A DNA stretch of 7,307 nt from JBIOUF01 sp044866695 (GTDB lineage Bacteria > Actinomycetota > Actinomycetes > Propionibacteriales > Nocardioidaceae): the NCBI GenBank assembly GCA_044866695.1, contig JBIOUF010000177.1:1-7307 (forward strand). Direction: 5' to 3'. Made by a program: the position numbers and the translations under genes. A model generated the notes under the pieces. That model worked only from the letters and a program-made list of their open reading frames with translations, searched no databases and was not told the DNA's origin. Positions 1 through 5,656 of the stretch are shown here, one piece after another (position 1 is the stretch's first letter; every line of letters starts with the position of its first letter).

Positions 1-111
1 GGTGAGGATCTGCAGCAGCCTGCCCGGCAGGTAGTGCTGCCGGTGGGTGCGCTCGGCCAGCGGCACCCCCACCAGCGGGGCCGGGTCCGCGGTGAGCGGG
101 AGCTCTCTCAC
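1..111 (-). CDS. N-terminus of unrecognised protein, cut by left edge
   Basis: A minus-strand reading frame opens at a GTG (109-111) and stays open to the window edge, giving 37 codons. The peptide begins MRELPLTADPAPLVGVPLAE and continues with a segment reading RTHRQHYLPGRLLQIL. Nearly every third base of these codons is G or C, as in the true genes here, which is the main evidence that it is coding. An in-frame ATG ten codons upstream (139-141) is possible, but the codons between have many A/T third positions, so GTG is preferred. The ribosome binding site is weak (GGGA just upstream). I do not recognise the family. A LexA-like palindrome lies about 33 nt upstream, so the gene may belong to the DNA-damage response; this is inference only. 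Confidence 0.5.
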   Translation of the reverse strand, partial: MRELPLTADPAPLVGVPLAERTHRQHYLPGRLLQILT

Positions 112-143
112 AGGTCCCAGCCAACCAGAGAGCGGCGACATTT

Positions 144-159
144 CCGAACATGGTTTCGA
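144..159. promoter_or_regulatory. LexA (SOS box)-like palindrome
   Basis: The site reads CCGAACATGGTTTCGA. The actinobacterial SOS box is TCGAAC-N4-GTTCGA, so 10 of the 12 defined positions match, with mismatches at position 1 (C for T) and position 11 (T for G). It lies 33-48 nt upstream of the GTG of the left-edge minus-strand gene, where an operator would be expected, and outside any coding frame I accept. With equal base frequencies a match this good would turn up about 0.3 times per window of this size, so its position is a large part of the argument. No clear -10/-35 pair was found beside it. Confidence 0.4.
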
Positions 160-201
160 GCCCTGTGGACGACGCCGCTGCGGTGGGCCGGGGGTCCCAG
201 C

Positions 202-324
202 CTAGTGGCGACGGTCGACGTCGCGGCGGTGCCCAACCGCGAGGACCAGCGCGCGCAGGACCTGGTCGTGGATCTCGTAGGCGATGCCGTAGTCGCCGGT
301 CCGGAGGGGCACCACCAAACCCAC
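202..324 (-). pseudogene. 5'-truncated RelE/ParE-family toxin remnant
   Basis: A 40-residue minus-strand frame between a TGA at 334-336 and a TAG at 202-204 reads PLRTGDYGIAYEIHDQVLRA followed by LVLAVGHRRDVDRRH. This is the C-terminal half of the RelE/ParE toxin fold: family members (about 85-100 residues) typically end with an R-x-GDYR-x-x-YEI strand, a hydrophobic LVVxV strand and a GHRR-x-VYR tail. The first half, with the N-terminal helices, is absent, because the DNA immediately upstream codes for the end of the next gene (stop at 341). The arginine usual after GDY is glycine here, and the usual Y of the VYR tail is D. No antitoxin gene is visible nearby. It is most likely a dead relic of a toxin-antitoxin pair. 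Translation from GTG at 322-324 is formally possible, but the product would lack half the fold. Confidence 0.6.
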
Positions 325-340
325 GTCACGTGGTCAGGGC

Positions 341-1045
341 TCAGGCGACGTCCACCGTGACGCACTCCAGTGCCGCGTCTGCGGTGAGCCCGGCGACGAG
401 GTCGGGCGCTCCCGCGACCAGGGTGCTGTCGGAGTCGACGTCGTTCGAGACGACCCAGGCGCGGTCCACCGGCCACCACAGCACGGCGGGCGCGGGGAAG
501 TGCACCGTCGGGACCGACGCGTCGTCCTCTGGTGACCACCCTCTCTCCCGGATGTCGTCCAGGGTGGCGGTGAAGATCCAGCAGTCCCGGTGTGGCAGCG
601 AGACGCGGGCCGCCGGCCGGAGCTCGGGCCTGATGTCGTAGCCACCGTCCCAGACCACCGCGCGGCAGTCGTCCGGCGTCGCCGTGGCCATCGCGAGGTG
701 ATCGCACAACCGCCCGAAGGGCTCCTCCTCGAGCTCGCCCTCCTCCGGCGGACCCCACCGGTCTCGTGCCGAGGCGGGCAGCGCGTCCAGCACGTCGTCG
801 AAGCGCAGCCGCGGTCGGTGCAGCAGCCCCCCGGCGCCGGCCGGTCCCGCGAGGACGTCGGCCCACCGCGCCCGTGGCGGCTCGCCGGGCCACGGGGGCA
901 CCGCGGAGAGGTCGGTCACCGGGTGCAGGACGCGCGCGTACGCCGAGAACCCCCCCGGCACGAAGGAGTGGACGTGACCTGTGTCGACCACGAGTCGCGA
1001 GACCAGCCAGACCAGGTCCGCAGGGTCTCCCGAGCGCACCGCCAC
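341..1045 (-). CDS. conserved actinobacterial protein of unknown function
   Basis: A 234-residue soluble protein with no signal peptide or membrane segment. It has the look of a common uncharacterised actinobacterial family: an N-terminal SFVPGGFSAYARVLHPV segment (residues 27-43), a middle CRAVVWDGGYD segment (127-137), and a C-terminal LWWPVDRAWVVSNDVDSDST stretch (189-208), in which a tryptophan-rich strand precedes acidic residues. No catalytic motif can be named, and the family recollection comes from memory of similar proteins. The GTG at 1043-1045 sits one base after the stop of the upstream small gene. A second in-frame GTG two codons on (1037-1039) is better placed behind a GAGG and would give 232 residues. 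The tight spacing suggests co-transcription with the exported peptide, though the two products need not be related. Confidence 0.75.
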   Translation of the reverse strand: MAVRSGDPADLVWLVSRLVVDTGHVHSFVPGGFSAYARVLHPVTDLSAVPPWPGEPPRARWADVLAGPAGAGGLLHRPRLRFDDVLDALPASARDRWGPPEEGELEEEPFGRLCDHLAMATATPDDCRAVVWDGGYDIRPELRPAARVSLPHRDCWIFTATLDDIRERGWSPEDDASVPTVHFPAPAVLWWPVDRAWVVSNDVDSDSTLVAGAPDLVAGLTADAALECVTVDVA

Positions 1046-1046
1046 C

Positions 1047-1202
1047 TCAGCGGCAGGTCAGCTTGCGCTTGACGCTGCGGAACCCACCGCTGGTAGCGAC
1101 GGCCGCGGTGTTGGTGACGGTGATGGGCGTCGACGAGGCGGGCGACCCGACGGCCACCACCACGAGAGAACCCGCGGCAAGCGCGAGCGAGTGCTTCAGC
1201 AT
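1047..1202 (-). CDS. small exported peptide, 51 residues
   Basis: The frame is open for 64 codons, but the internal ATG at 1200-1202 is preceded by GGGGGAGG four bases upstream, an excellent Shine-Dalgarno sequence, so translation very likely starts there with MLKHSLALAAGSLVVVAVGS. The product has a positively charged start (K3, H4), a hydrophobic core (about residues 6-18) and a PASS stretch that could be a signal peptidase site. This leaves a mature peptide of only about 27 residues ending FRSVKRKLTCR, basic and with a single cysteine. A TACGGT hexamer at 1240-1245 could be a -10 element about 35 nt upstream, so the gene may start its own transcript. I do not recognise the family. A single-pass membrane peptide is the alternative. 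Confidence 0.6.
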   Translation of the reverse strand: MLKHSLALAAGSLVVVAVGSPASSTPITVTNTAAVATSGGFRSVKRKLTCR

Positions 1203-1274
1203 GGATCCTCCCCCGAGTCGTGTGGCTCCTGCTGCCGCCACCGTAGCGGACGGGTCGCCCAGCGGTTCGGCGAG

Positions 1275-1292
1275 GGGCCAGGACCTGGGCCC
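1275..1292 (-). terminator. weak GC-rich hairpin after the sigma-partner gene
   Basis: Three bases beyond the TGA of the 1296-2516 gene, GGGCC pairs with GGCCC around a short inner stem with one bulged base. There is no T-run, as is usual for GC-rich actinobacterial hairpin terminators. It sits in the 93-base gap before the exported-peptide gene, where an end of transcription would make sense. The short interrupted stem makes it only a candidate. Confidence 0.25.
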
Positions 1293-1295
1293 GGG

Positions 1296-2516
1296 TCAGG
1301 GGGTGGTGGCCAGGACCACCGGAGCGGTCTCCGGCTTCCCAGGCAGCCGTCCCGCGAGGGCCCGGGTCAGCTCGCCGTCGATGGTGAGCCGCAGCACCAC
1401 CCAGCCGCCGGTGTCCCAGACCGTGGCGAGCACCGTGCCGTCCGGCTGCCAGACCGCGTCGCGGACGAAGACGTCGTCGCCCTCGCGAGGCCGGGCGTCG
1501 ACGAGCACCTCCCCGGTGTGCGCGTCGAGGATCGCCAGCACCTTGGGACCCAGACCGTCGAGGTAGGCCGGGTAGCCCAGGACGTAGCGGCCGTCCGGGC
1601 TGAACCGGCCCAGCGTGTAGTCGCAGGTGCGCCACTGTTCGCGCCACCGGTCGTCGAAGACCGCGGAGCAGGAGCCGGTGTCGCTCACCGACACGGTGCC
1701 CGCCAGTGAGCCGTCGGGTGCGATGCCGGCCAGCCTGCGCACCGGCAGCGGGTCGACGTTGCCGTGCGCATGCGTGCTGTAGGACCTCGGTGTGCTGCCG
1801 CTGGTGTAGAAGACCCCGCAGTCGCTACCCACCGTGCCCTCCGGGTCGACACACTGCCCGTCGGAGCCGGCGACCGACACCGCGATGAGCAGGCCGGTCC
1901 CCTCGCTGCGCAGCGCCACCGGGGAGGGCTCGGTGTCGCGCAGCACCATGACCTGGCCTTCGGGCGTGGTGAACGCCGCGAGCGTGCGGTCGGCCGAGAC
2001 GGCCACGGGCCCGGTGGACCGGTGGCGGGCCTTGACCTCGCCCAGTGCGTCGTACACGAACGTGGTCCACTCTCCGGAGCCGTCCGTCGCCGAGCCGACC
2101 CAGCCACCGTCGTAGGCGCCCAGGTAGGACAGCTCCTCGTCGGTCGGGAAGGAGATGCCCGACAGTCCGGCATGGACCCTTCCCTCGCTGAAGAACGCGG
2201 TCGCCGGTTGGTCTACGCGCGGCACGTCGCCGGTGAGCCGCACCTGCACCCTGCCAGGACGGACCGGCGTCGGCTTCGGGGTCGACGGCGTGCTCACCGC
2301 AGGCGGTGCCTGCTGGCTGGCCAGCGTCCGACCGGCCAGGATCCCGGCCGGCACGAGGGCGGCGACGACGGCGAGGCCGGTCGCCGCGGCTGCGCCGCGG
2401 CGTTGCCAGCGGATCCGCCTCGCGCGGCGCCGTACGTCGTCCAGCGCCACCGAGTGGCCGTCCACCTGGCCGGCCCGCTCTCTCAGCTCGCGGGTCAGCT
2501 GCTCGTGCTCGCTCAC
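1296..2516 (-). CDS. membrane protein with propeller-like outer domain, probable sigma-factor partner
   Basis: A 406-residue protein. Residues 1-40 are charged and cytoplasmic, 41-65 form one membrane helix (GAAAATGLAVVAALVPAGIL and on), 66-88 are a Pro/Ser/Thr linker, and about 90-406 are outside the cell. The outer part shows repeated propeller-like strands with VAVSADRTLAAF (171-182), IAPDGSLAGTV (265-275), FSPDGRYVLGY (305-315) and WQPDGTVLATVWD (356-368), resembling WD40/TolB-type blades. Cys222, 233, 283 and 298 could form disulfides. The GTG start (2514-2516) overlaps the sigma stop codon as GTGA, and the sigma gene's last codons (GAG GAG GAG) supply the ribosome binding site, so translation is coupled. 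That position is typical of anti-sigma regulators, but the HxxxCxxC zinc motif of classical anti-sigma factors is absent. Sigma inhibition is therefore inferred from context. Confidence 0.8.
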   Translation of the reverse strand: MSEHEQLTRELRERAGQVDGHSVALDDVRRRARRIRWQRRGAAAATGLAVVAALVPAGILAGRTLASQQAPPAVSTPSTPKPTPVRPGRVQVRLTGDVPRVDQPATAFFSEGRVHAGLSGISFPTDEELSYLGAYDGGWVGSATDGSGEWTTFVYDALGEVKARHRSTGPVAVSADRTLAAFTTPEGQVMVLRDTEPSPVALRSEGTGLLIAVSVAGSDGQCVDPEGTVGSDCGVFYTSGSTPRSYSTHAHGNVDPLPVRRLAGIAPDGSLAGTVSVSDTGSCSAVFDDRWREQWRTCDYTLGRFSPDGRYVLGYPAYLDGLGPKVLAILDAHTGEVLVDARPREGDDVFVRDAVWQPDGTVLATVWDTGGWVVLRLTIDGELTRALAGRLPGKPETAPVVLATTP

Positions 2517-3088
2517 CGCTCCTCCTCCGCACCCGAGCCGGACCGCTCGCCACGCAGCTCCGGGACGTCGTCGACGCGGGCCCGCATGGCCGCCAGCGCC
2601 CGGCTGGCCTGGGACTTCACCGTCCCCACGGAGATCCGCAGCACCTCGGCGGTCTCGGCCTCCGAGAGCTCCTCGTAGTAGCGCAGCACCACGACGGCAC
2701 GCTGCTTGCGCGGCAGCGACTGGACGAACCGCCACAGGGCCTCGTTGCGGCCACCCACCGGCTCGGTGAACGAGACCGACGCCTCGGGGACCCGGTCGGT
2801 GGTGGTCTCGTGGCGCCGCCACGGGCGCCGCCACAGCGAGGTGTGCTCGTTGACCAGGATCCGGCGGGCGTACCCGTCGACCAGCTCGCGCCGCTGCACC
2901 CTGTCCCAGGCCAGGTACAGCTTGGCCAGCGTGGTCTGCACCAGGTCCTCGGCGGCGTGCCGGTCACCGGTGAGCAGGTACGCCGTACGCAGCAGGCTCG
3001 GCTGACGCGCCGCCATGTACTCGGAGAACTCGGCGTCGCGGTCGCGTTCTGCCACCAGACCGTCCCCCGACTCGACCGCGAGCTGCAT
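2513..3088 (-). CDS. SigE-family ECF RNA polymerase sigma factor
   Basis: A 191-residue sigma factor of the actinobacterial SigE family (the group-4/ECF type), which directs RNA polymerase to stress or envelope-response promoters. Region 2 covers about residues 20-90, with FSEYMAARQPSLLRTAYLLT and the core-binding/-10 recognition stretch GDRHAAEDLVQTTLAKLYLA (41-60). Region 4 covers about 115-170, with SLPRKQRAVVVLRYYEELSE and the DNA-binding helix-turn-helix AETAEVLRISVGTVKSQASR (144-163), which contacts the -35 element. The ATG at 3086-3088 has GAGG four bases upstream. The acidic/glutamate tail (EEER) overlaps the next gene's start. A separate candidate promoter lies about 65-90 bp upstream. 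The family is clear; which of several paralogues this is cannot be told, so no symbol is given. Confidence 0.93.
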   Translation of the reverse strand: MQLAVESGDGLVAERDRDAEFSEYMAARQPSLLRTAYLLTGDRHAAEDLVQTTLAKLYLAWDRVQRRELVDGYARRILVNEHTSLWRRPWRRHETTTDRVPEASVSFTEPVGGRNEALWRFVQSLPRKQRAVVVLRYYEELSEAETAEVLRISVGTVKSQASRALAAMRARVDDVPELRGERSGSGAEEER

Positions 3089-3155
3089 CCGACCTCACCA
3101 TCCTCCCGCGTCTCGGCGCCGAGGGCCCACCACGGGCAGGCCCGCCTGATCCGAA

Positions 3156-3181
3156 GACGCGAGAGGGGGCGGTCGGGTTGC
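3156..3181 (-). promoter_or_regulatory. candidate ECF-type promoter of the sigma gene
   Basis: On the minus strand GCAACC (3176-3181) is followed after exactly 16 bases by CGTC (3156-3159). ECF sigma factors commonly use an AAC-containing -35 and a CGTC-type -10 at this spacing. It would give a leader of roughly 60 nt before the sigma ATG and would fit autoregulation by the encoded factor. The match is by eye and the motif is short. Confidence 0.4.
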
Positions 3182-3187
3182 ATCCGG

Positions 3188-3205
3188 GCGCGGGACCCCA
3201 CGCGC
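3188..3205 (-). terminator. GC-rich hairpin between exporter and sigma genes
   Basis: GCGCG pairs with CGCGC around a small inner two-pair stem, 20 bases past the stop of the LysE-family gene and just ahead of the candidate sigma promoter. It lacks a T-run. Its placement suggests it ends the methyltransferase-exporter transcript and separates it from the sigma unit. Confidence 0.35.
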
Positions 3206-3224
3206 TGCTGTGAGGGTTGGGCGG

Positions 3225-3860
3225 TCAGTGGTGGCGGCCCGTGACCGCGATGCCGACGCCCAGGCCGACCATGGAGACGCCGCCGACGGTGCCCAGGGCT
3301 CGGCCGCGGCGGGGGGAGGCGTTGATCCAGGACCGCACCTGGCTCGCGGCCAGCGCCCAGGCGGTGTCGGAGACCAGGCCGACCACCACGGCGAGGGTCC
3401 CGAGGACCAGCAGCTGAGGCACCAGGGGCTGCGAGCCGAGCGCGAACTGGGGCAGCAGCGCGGCGAACATCATGAACGCCTTGGGGTTGGAGAAACCCAC
3501 CACGAAACCCTGGCGCAGCGCCCGGCCGGCTGGCAGCGGCCCGGCCGGACGCTCCGACTCGACGTGCATCGCGCCACGGTGCCGGATGGCTTGGACGCCG
3601 AGGTACACCAGGTACGCCGCGCCGACCAGCTTCAGCACCGTGAACACCACGACCGACTCGCTGACCACCGCGCCGAGCCCGAACGACACCAGCAGCATGA
3701 CCACGGTCAGGCCGAGCGTGTTGCCGACCACCGACGTCACGGCCACACCGCGGCCGTACGCCAGGGCCCGTCCCACTACGAACACCACGCTGGGTCCGGG
3801 GACCGCGATCACGATCGTCGCGGCGAGCCCGAAGGCGAGCAGCTGCTCGGTCGTGACCAC
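3225..3860 (-). CDS. LysE/RhtB-family amino-acid exporter
   Basis: A 211-residue polytopic membrane protein of the LysE translocator family, which exports amino acids or related metabolites across the inner membrane. Hydrophobic segments lie at about residues 6-28, 39-63, 70-92, 117-139, 147-172 and 187-207, matching the six-segment family. The N-terminal PGPSVVFVVGRAL (21-33) and the mid-protein loop GFVVGFSNPKAFMMF (118-132) with its NPK are family hallmarks. The length equals the usual 205-215. The GTG at 3858-3860 is chosen because it places the first membrane segment correctly; its ribosome site is only GCGGGG. The gap to the upstream methyltransferase stop is 14 nt, so the two are probably one transcript. 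The substrate cannot be told from sequence. Confidence 0.9.
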   Translation of the reverse strand: MVTTEQLLAFGLAATIVIAVPGPSVVFVVGRALAYGRGVAVTSVVGNTLGLTVVMLLVSFGLGAVVSESVVVFTVLKLVGAAYLVYLGVQAIRHRGAMHVESERPAGPLPAGRALRQGFVVGFSNPKAFMMFAALLPQFALGSQPLVPQLLVLGTLAVVVGLVSDTAWALAASQVRSWINASPRRGRALGTVGGVSMVGLGVGIAVTGRHH

Positions 3861-3874
3861 CCCCGCAGTGTGGC

Positions 3875-5044
3875 CTACACCGGGTGCACCAGCAACGCGG
3901 TTCCGCGTCCGGCTACTCGGGTGAGCACCACGGTGGCCTCCTGGTCGCCGCGCAGGGCGAGACGTCGAAGCAGCCGCTCGGGCACGACGTCGACCCCGCG
4001 CTTCTTGACCGTGAGCCGGCCGACCCCGCGCGCCCGCAGCGCCGCCCGGAGCGCGCGCTCGTGGTACGGCAGGGTCTCGACCACCTCGTATCCACGGGCG
4101 AACGGCGTCCTCGGCGGAGAGTCGGTGGACACGTAGGCGATGTGCTGGTCCAGCAGCCAGCCGTCCACCGCCCCCGCGACCGCCGTGACCAGGCCCGCGC
4201 GCACCACGGCGCCGTCCGGCTCCAGGAGGAACCGTCCTGGCGGCCGGACCGGCGCGGGACCGGGGTCGTCCAGGTCGGTCAGGGTGGCCAGCCCGGTCGC
4301 GCGGAGGACGGTGGCCCGCCGCGCCACGGTCGCCAGCCGCGGCGACCACAGCGCCGCCTCCTTCACCTCCCCCTCGTCGCTGACCCACTCCGCCTCGACG
4401 CCGGCCGGCACCAGGGCGTGCGGTAGTCCTGGGGCCGCCTTCACGCACGCGGTACGCCGCAGCACCGACTCGACGAACGGCCACGGCGGCGACCACCCCG
4501 CGGCGTCGGTCACCCGGCCGGTCCCGTCCCGTCGCCCCGGGTCGGCGAAGACCATCCCGAACGGCGACAGGTCCAGCGTGGTGGCGTCCGCCTGGCGGAC
4601 CGCCCCGGGCAGGCCGAGGGCCGCGAGGTTCGCCTCGGCGACGGCGGCTCGCACCGGGTCGCGGTCGACCCCCGCGACGGTCAGCCCGGCTCCGGCGAGG
4701 ACGACCAGGTCCCCCCCGATGCCGCAGCCCAGGTCCAGCACCGAGGCGGGCCGTGCCGCCACGATCCGGGCGGCCCGGTGGCGGGCCACCCGCGGCCGGG
4801 TGGCCTGCTCCAGGCCGTCGGGGGTGAAGTACATCCGCGGCGCCAGGTCGGCGAACTTGGCCGCCGCCGCCTGCCGGAGCCTGGCCTGGGTGAGCGCTGC
4901 GGCCGCGCGCGCAGGGTCCTCCTCGCGGCGCAGCCGGTCGGCGACCCGCAACGGGTCGGGGTCGGCAGCGAGCAACGCGGTCGCCTGCTCCAGCCGCCCC
5001 TGCCCCTCGGGGCTGAGCAGCCAGGTGAAGGTCGCCAGGTCCAC
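3875..5044 (-). CDS. class I SAM-dependent methyltransferase with C-terminal THUMP-like domain
   Basis: A 389-residue protein. After a helical N-terminal part (1-95, including KFADLAPRMYFTPDGLEQAT at 63-82) comes the Rossmann-fold SAM site: motif I VLDLGCGIGGD (102-112), the acidic ribose-binding loop VDRDP (126-130), QADAT (151-155), and FADPGRR (166-172) in the motif IV position. Residues about 320-389 (LRARGVGRLTVKKRGVDVVP and then LALRGDQEATVVLTR) match the THUMP-like domain found behind such methyltransferases in actinobacteria. The DPGRR signature and the domain suggest an RNA substrate, but this is not established. GTG at 5042-5044 is chosen; the frame is open further upstream, but that extension would run through the CIRCE operators and lacks domain character. 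It is divergent from groES, its start only 35 bases from the nearer operator. Confidence 0.87.
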   Translation of the reverse strand: MDLATFTWLLSPEGQGRLEQATALLAADPDPLRVADRLRREEDPARAAAALTQARLRQAAAAKFADLAPRMYFTPDGLEQATRPRVARHRAARIVAARPASVLDLGCGIGGDLVVLAGAGLTVAGVDRDPVRAAVAEANLAALGLPGAVRQADATTLDLSPFGMVFADPGRRDGTGRVTDAAGWSPPWPFVESVLRRTACVKAAPGLPHALVPAGVEAEWVSDEGEVKEAALWSPRLATVARRATVLRATGLATLTDLDDPGPAPVRPPGRFLLEPDGAVVRAGLVTAVAGAVDGWLLDQHIAYVSTDSPPRTPFARGYEVVETLPYHERALRAALRARGVGRLTVKKRGVDVVPERLLRRLALRGDQEATVVLTRVAGRGTALLVHPV

Positions 5045-5079
5045 CTGCCCAATCCTGCCCCCCGGACGGGTGTGGGCGC

Positions 5080-5106
5080 CTGGCACTCCCCGGCGGCGAG
5101 TGCTAA
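5080..5106. promoter_or_regulatory. CIRCE operator 1 (HrcA binding site)
   Basis: CTGGCACTC, a 9-base spacer, then GAGTGCTAA. The CIRCE consensus is TTAGCACTC-N9-GAGTGCTAA: the right arm is perfect, the left arm matches 7 of 9, and the spacer length is exact. CIRCE is bound by the HrcA repressor, which is inactivated when GroEL is occupied with unfolded proteins, giving heat-shock induction. Confidence 0.93.
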
Positions 5107-5109
5107 TGT
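5080..5109 (+). promoter_or_regulatory. likely groES promoter
   Basis: CTGGCA (5080-5085, four of six matches to TTGACA) is followed after 18 bases by TAATGT (5104-5109), preceded by TGC as an extended -10. Transcription would begin near 5116, leaving a leader of about 125 nt. Both hexamers lie inside or against the arms of the first CIRCE element, which is how HrcA blocks polymerase. Confidence 0.5.
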
Positions 5110-5114
5110 CGTGG

Positions 5115-5141
5115 CTGGCACTCTCGGGCCGAGGGTGCCAA
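5115..5141. promoter_or_regulatory. CIRCE-like operator 2
   Basis: CTGGCACTC, a 9-base spacer, then GGGTGCCAA. Each arm matches the CIRCE consensus at 7 of 9 positions and the spacer is again exactly nine. It starts 8 bases after the first element ends and lies at the predicted transcription start, so in the RNA it could also form a hairpin near the 5' end. It is weaker than element 1 but too well structured to be chance. Confidence 0.75.
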
Positions 5142-5241
5142 TCGCTCGGCAGGCGGTGCGACCCCCGCGACGGCGCACGGTCGGCTCGGGCGGAGACGTG
5201 CACAACCACATCACGAGAGCCTGAAAGTGGAGGTCGACGAC

Positions 5242-5538
5242 GTGTCGGTCAACATCAAGCCGCTCGAGGACCGGATCCTGGTCAAGCCGCTCGACGCGGA
5301 GCAGACCACGGCCTCGGGCCTGGTCATCCCGGACACCGCGAAGGAGAAGCCCCAGGAGGGCGAGGTCATCGCGGTCGGGCCGGGCCGGTTCAACGAGGAC
5401 GGCGACGAGCGCATCCCGATGGACGTCTCCGTCGGTGACAAGGTCATCTACAGCAAGTACGGCGGGACCGAGGTCAAGTACTCCGGCGAGGAGTACCTCA
5501 TCCTGAGCGCCCGCGACGTGCTCGCGGTCGTCGGCTGA
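5242..5538 (+). CDS. groES: co-chaperonin GroES (Hsp10)
   Basis: A 98-residue protein, the normal GroES length. Seven copies form the lid that caps the GroEL folding chamber in the cytoplasm. Visible features are the opening SVNIKPLEDRILVKPL, the mobile loop that contacts GroEL (about 17-32, DAEQTTASGLVIPDTA, with hydrophobic LVI), the EGEVIAVGPGR strand (39-49) and the C-terminal KYGGTEVKYSGEEYLILSAR (72-91). GTG at 5242 is the start because GGAGG lies 8 bases upstream; an in-frame GTG at 5227 is inside that ribosome-site region and would add five unconserved residues. The gene is transcribed behind two CIRCE operators and is followed by groEL after a 118-bp gap containing a strong hairpin. 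Confidence 0.97.
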   Translation: MSVNIKPLEDRILVKPLDAEQTTASGLVIPDTAKEKPQEGEVIAVGPGRFNEDGDERIPMDVSVGDKVIYSKYGGTEVKYSGEEYLILSARDVLAVVG

Positions 5539-5579
5539 CGGCCGGCCCGCAGCTCATCTCGCACCCTGCACCTGACACC

Positions 5580-5611
5580 GCCCCGGCGGCCCGGACGCCG
5601 GGCCCCGGGGC
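5580..5611 (+). other. strong hairpin between groES and groEL
   Basis: Seven G/C pairs (5580-5586 with 5605-5611), one bulged C at 5587, seven more G/C pairs (5588-5594 with 5598-5604) and a three-base loop ACG. It is by far the most stable inverted repeat noticed in the window, all G-C paired, and lies 42 bases after the groES stop. No T-run follows. It could be a partial terminator that lowers groEL transcription, an mRNA processing or stabilising structure, or a full terminator if groEL has its own promoter, for which I see no good candidate. Confidence 0.7.
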
Positions 5612-5656
5612 AGTGTCGTCACGGCCACACAAGCATCGGAAAGGTATGGCTTCGCA

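Noticed and set aside
34..360. 108-codon plus-strand frame at the left edge
   Set aside because: Basic low-complexity translation; the minus strand there has a better-biased coding start and a recognisable RelE-like frame.
766..1709. Long plus-strand frames opposite the 341-1045 and 1296-2516 genes
   Set aside because: Their products are Arg/Pro/Ala-rich without domains and they conflict with better-supported minus-strand genes.
2517..2834. N-terminal extension of the sigma-partner frame into the sigma gene
   Set aside because: The extension lies fully within sigma region 4 coding sequence in another frame; the GTG at 2514-2516 has a strong ribosome site and the typical stop-start overlap.
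5045..5209. 55-residue N-terminal extension of the methyltransferase
   Set aside because: It would be encoded by the groES promoter and both CIRCE elements and has no domain-like sequence.
4140..5438. 432-codon plus-strand frame across the methyltransferase and groES start
   Set aside because: It is rich in Arg, Ala, Ser and Pro with no recognisable domain, and crosses the CIRCE operators and groES in the wrong frame.
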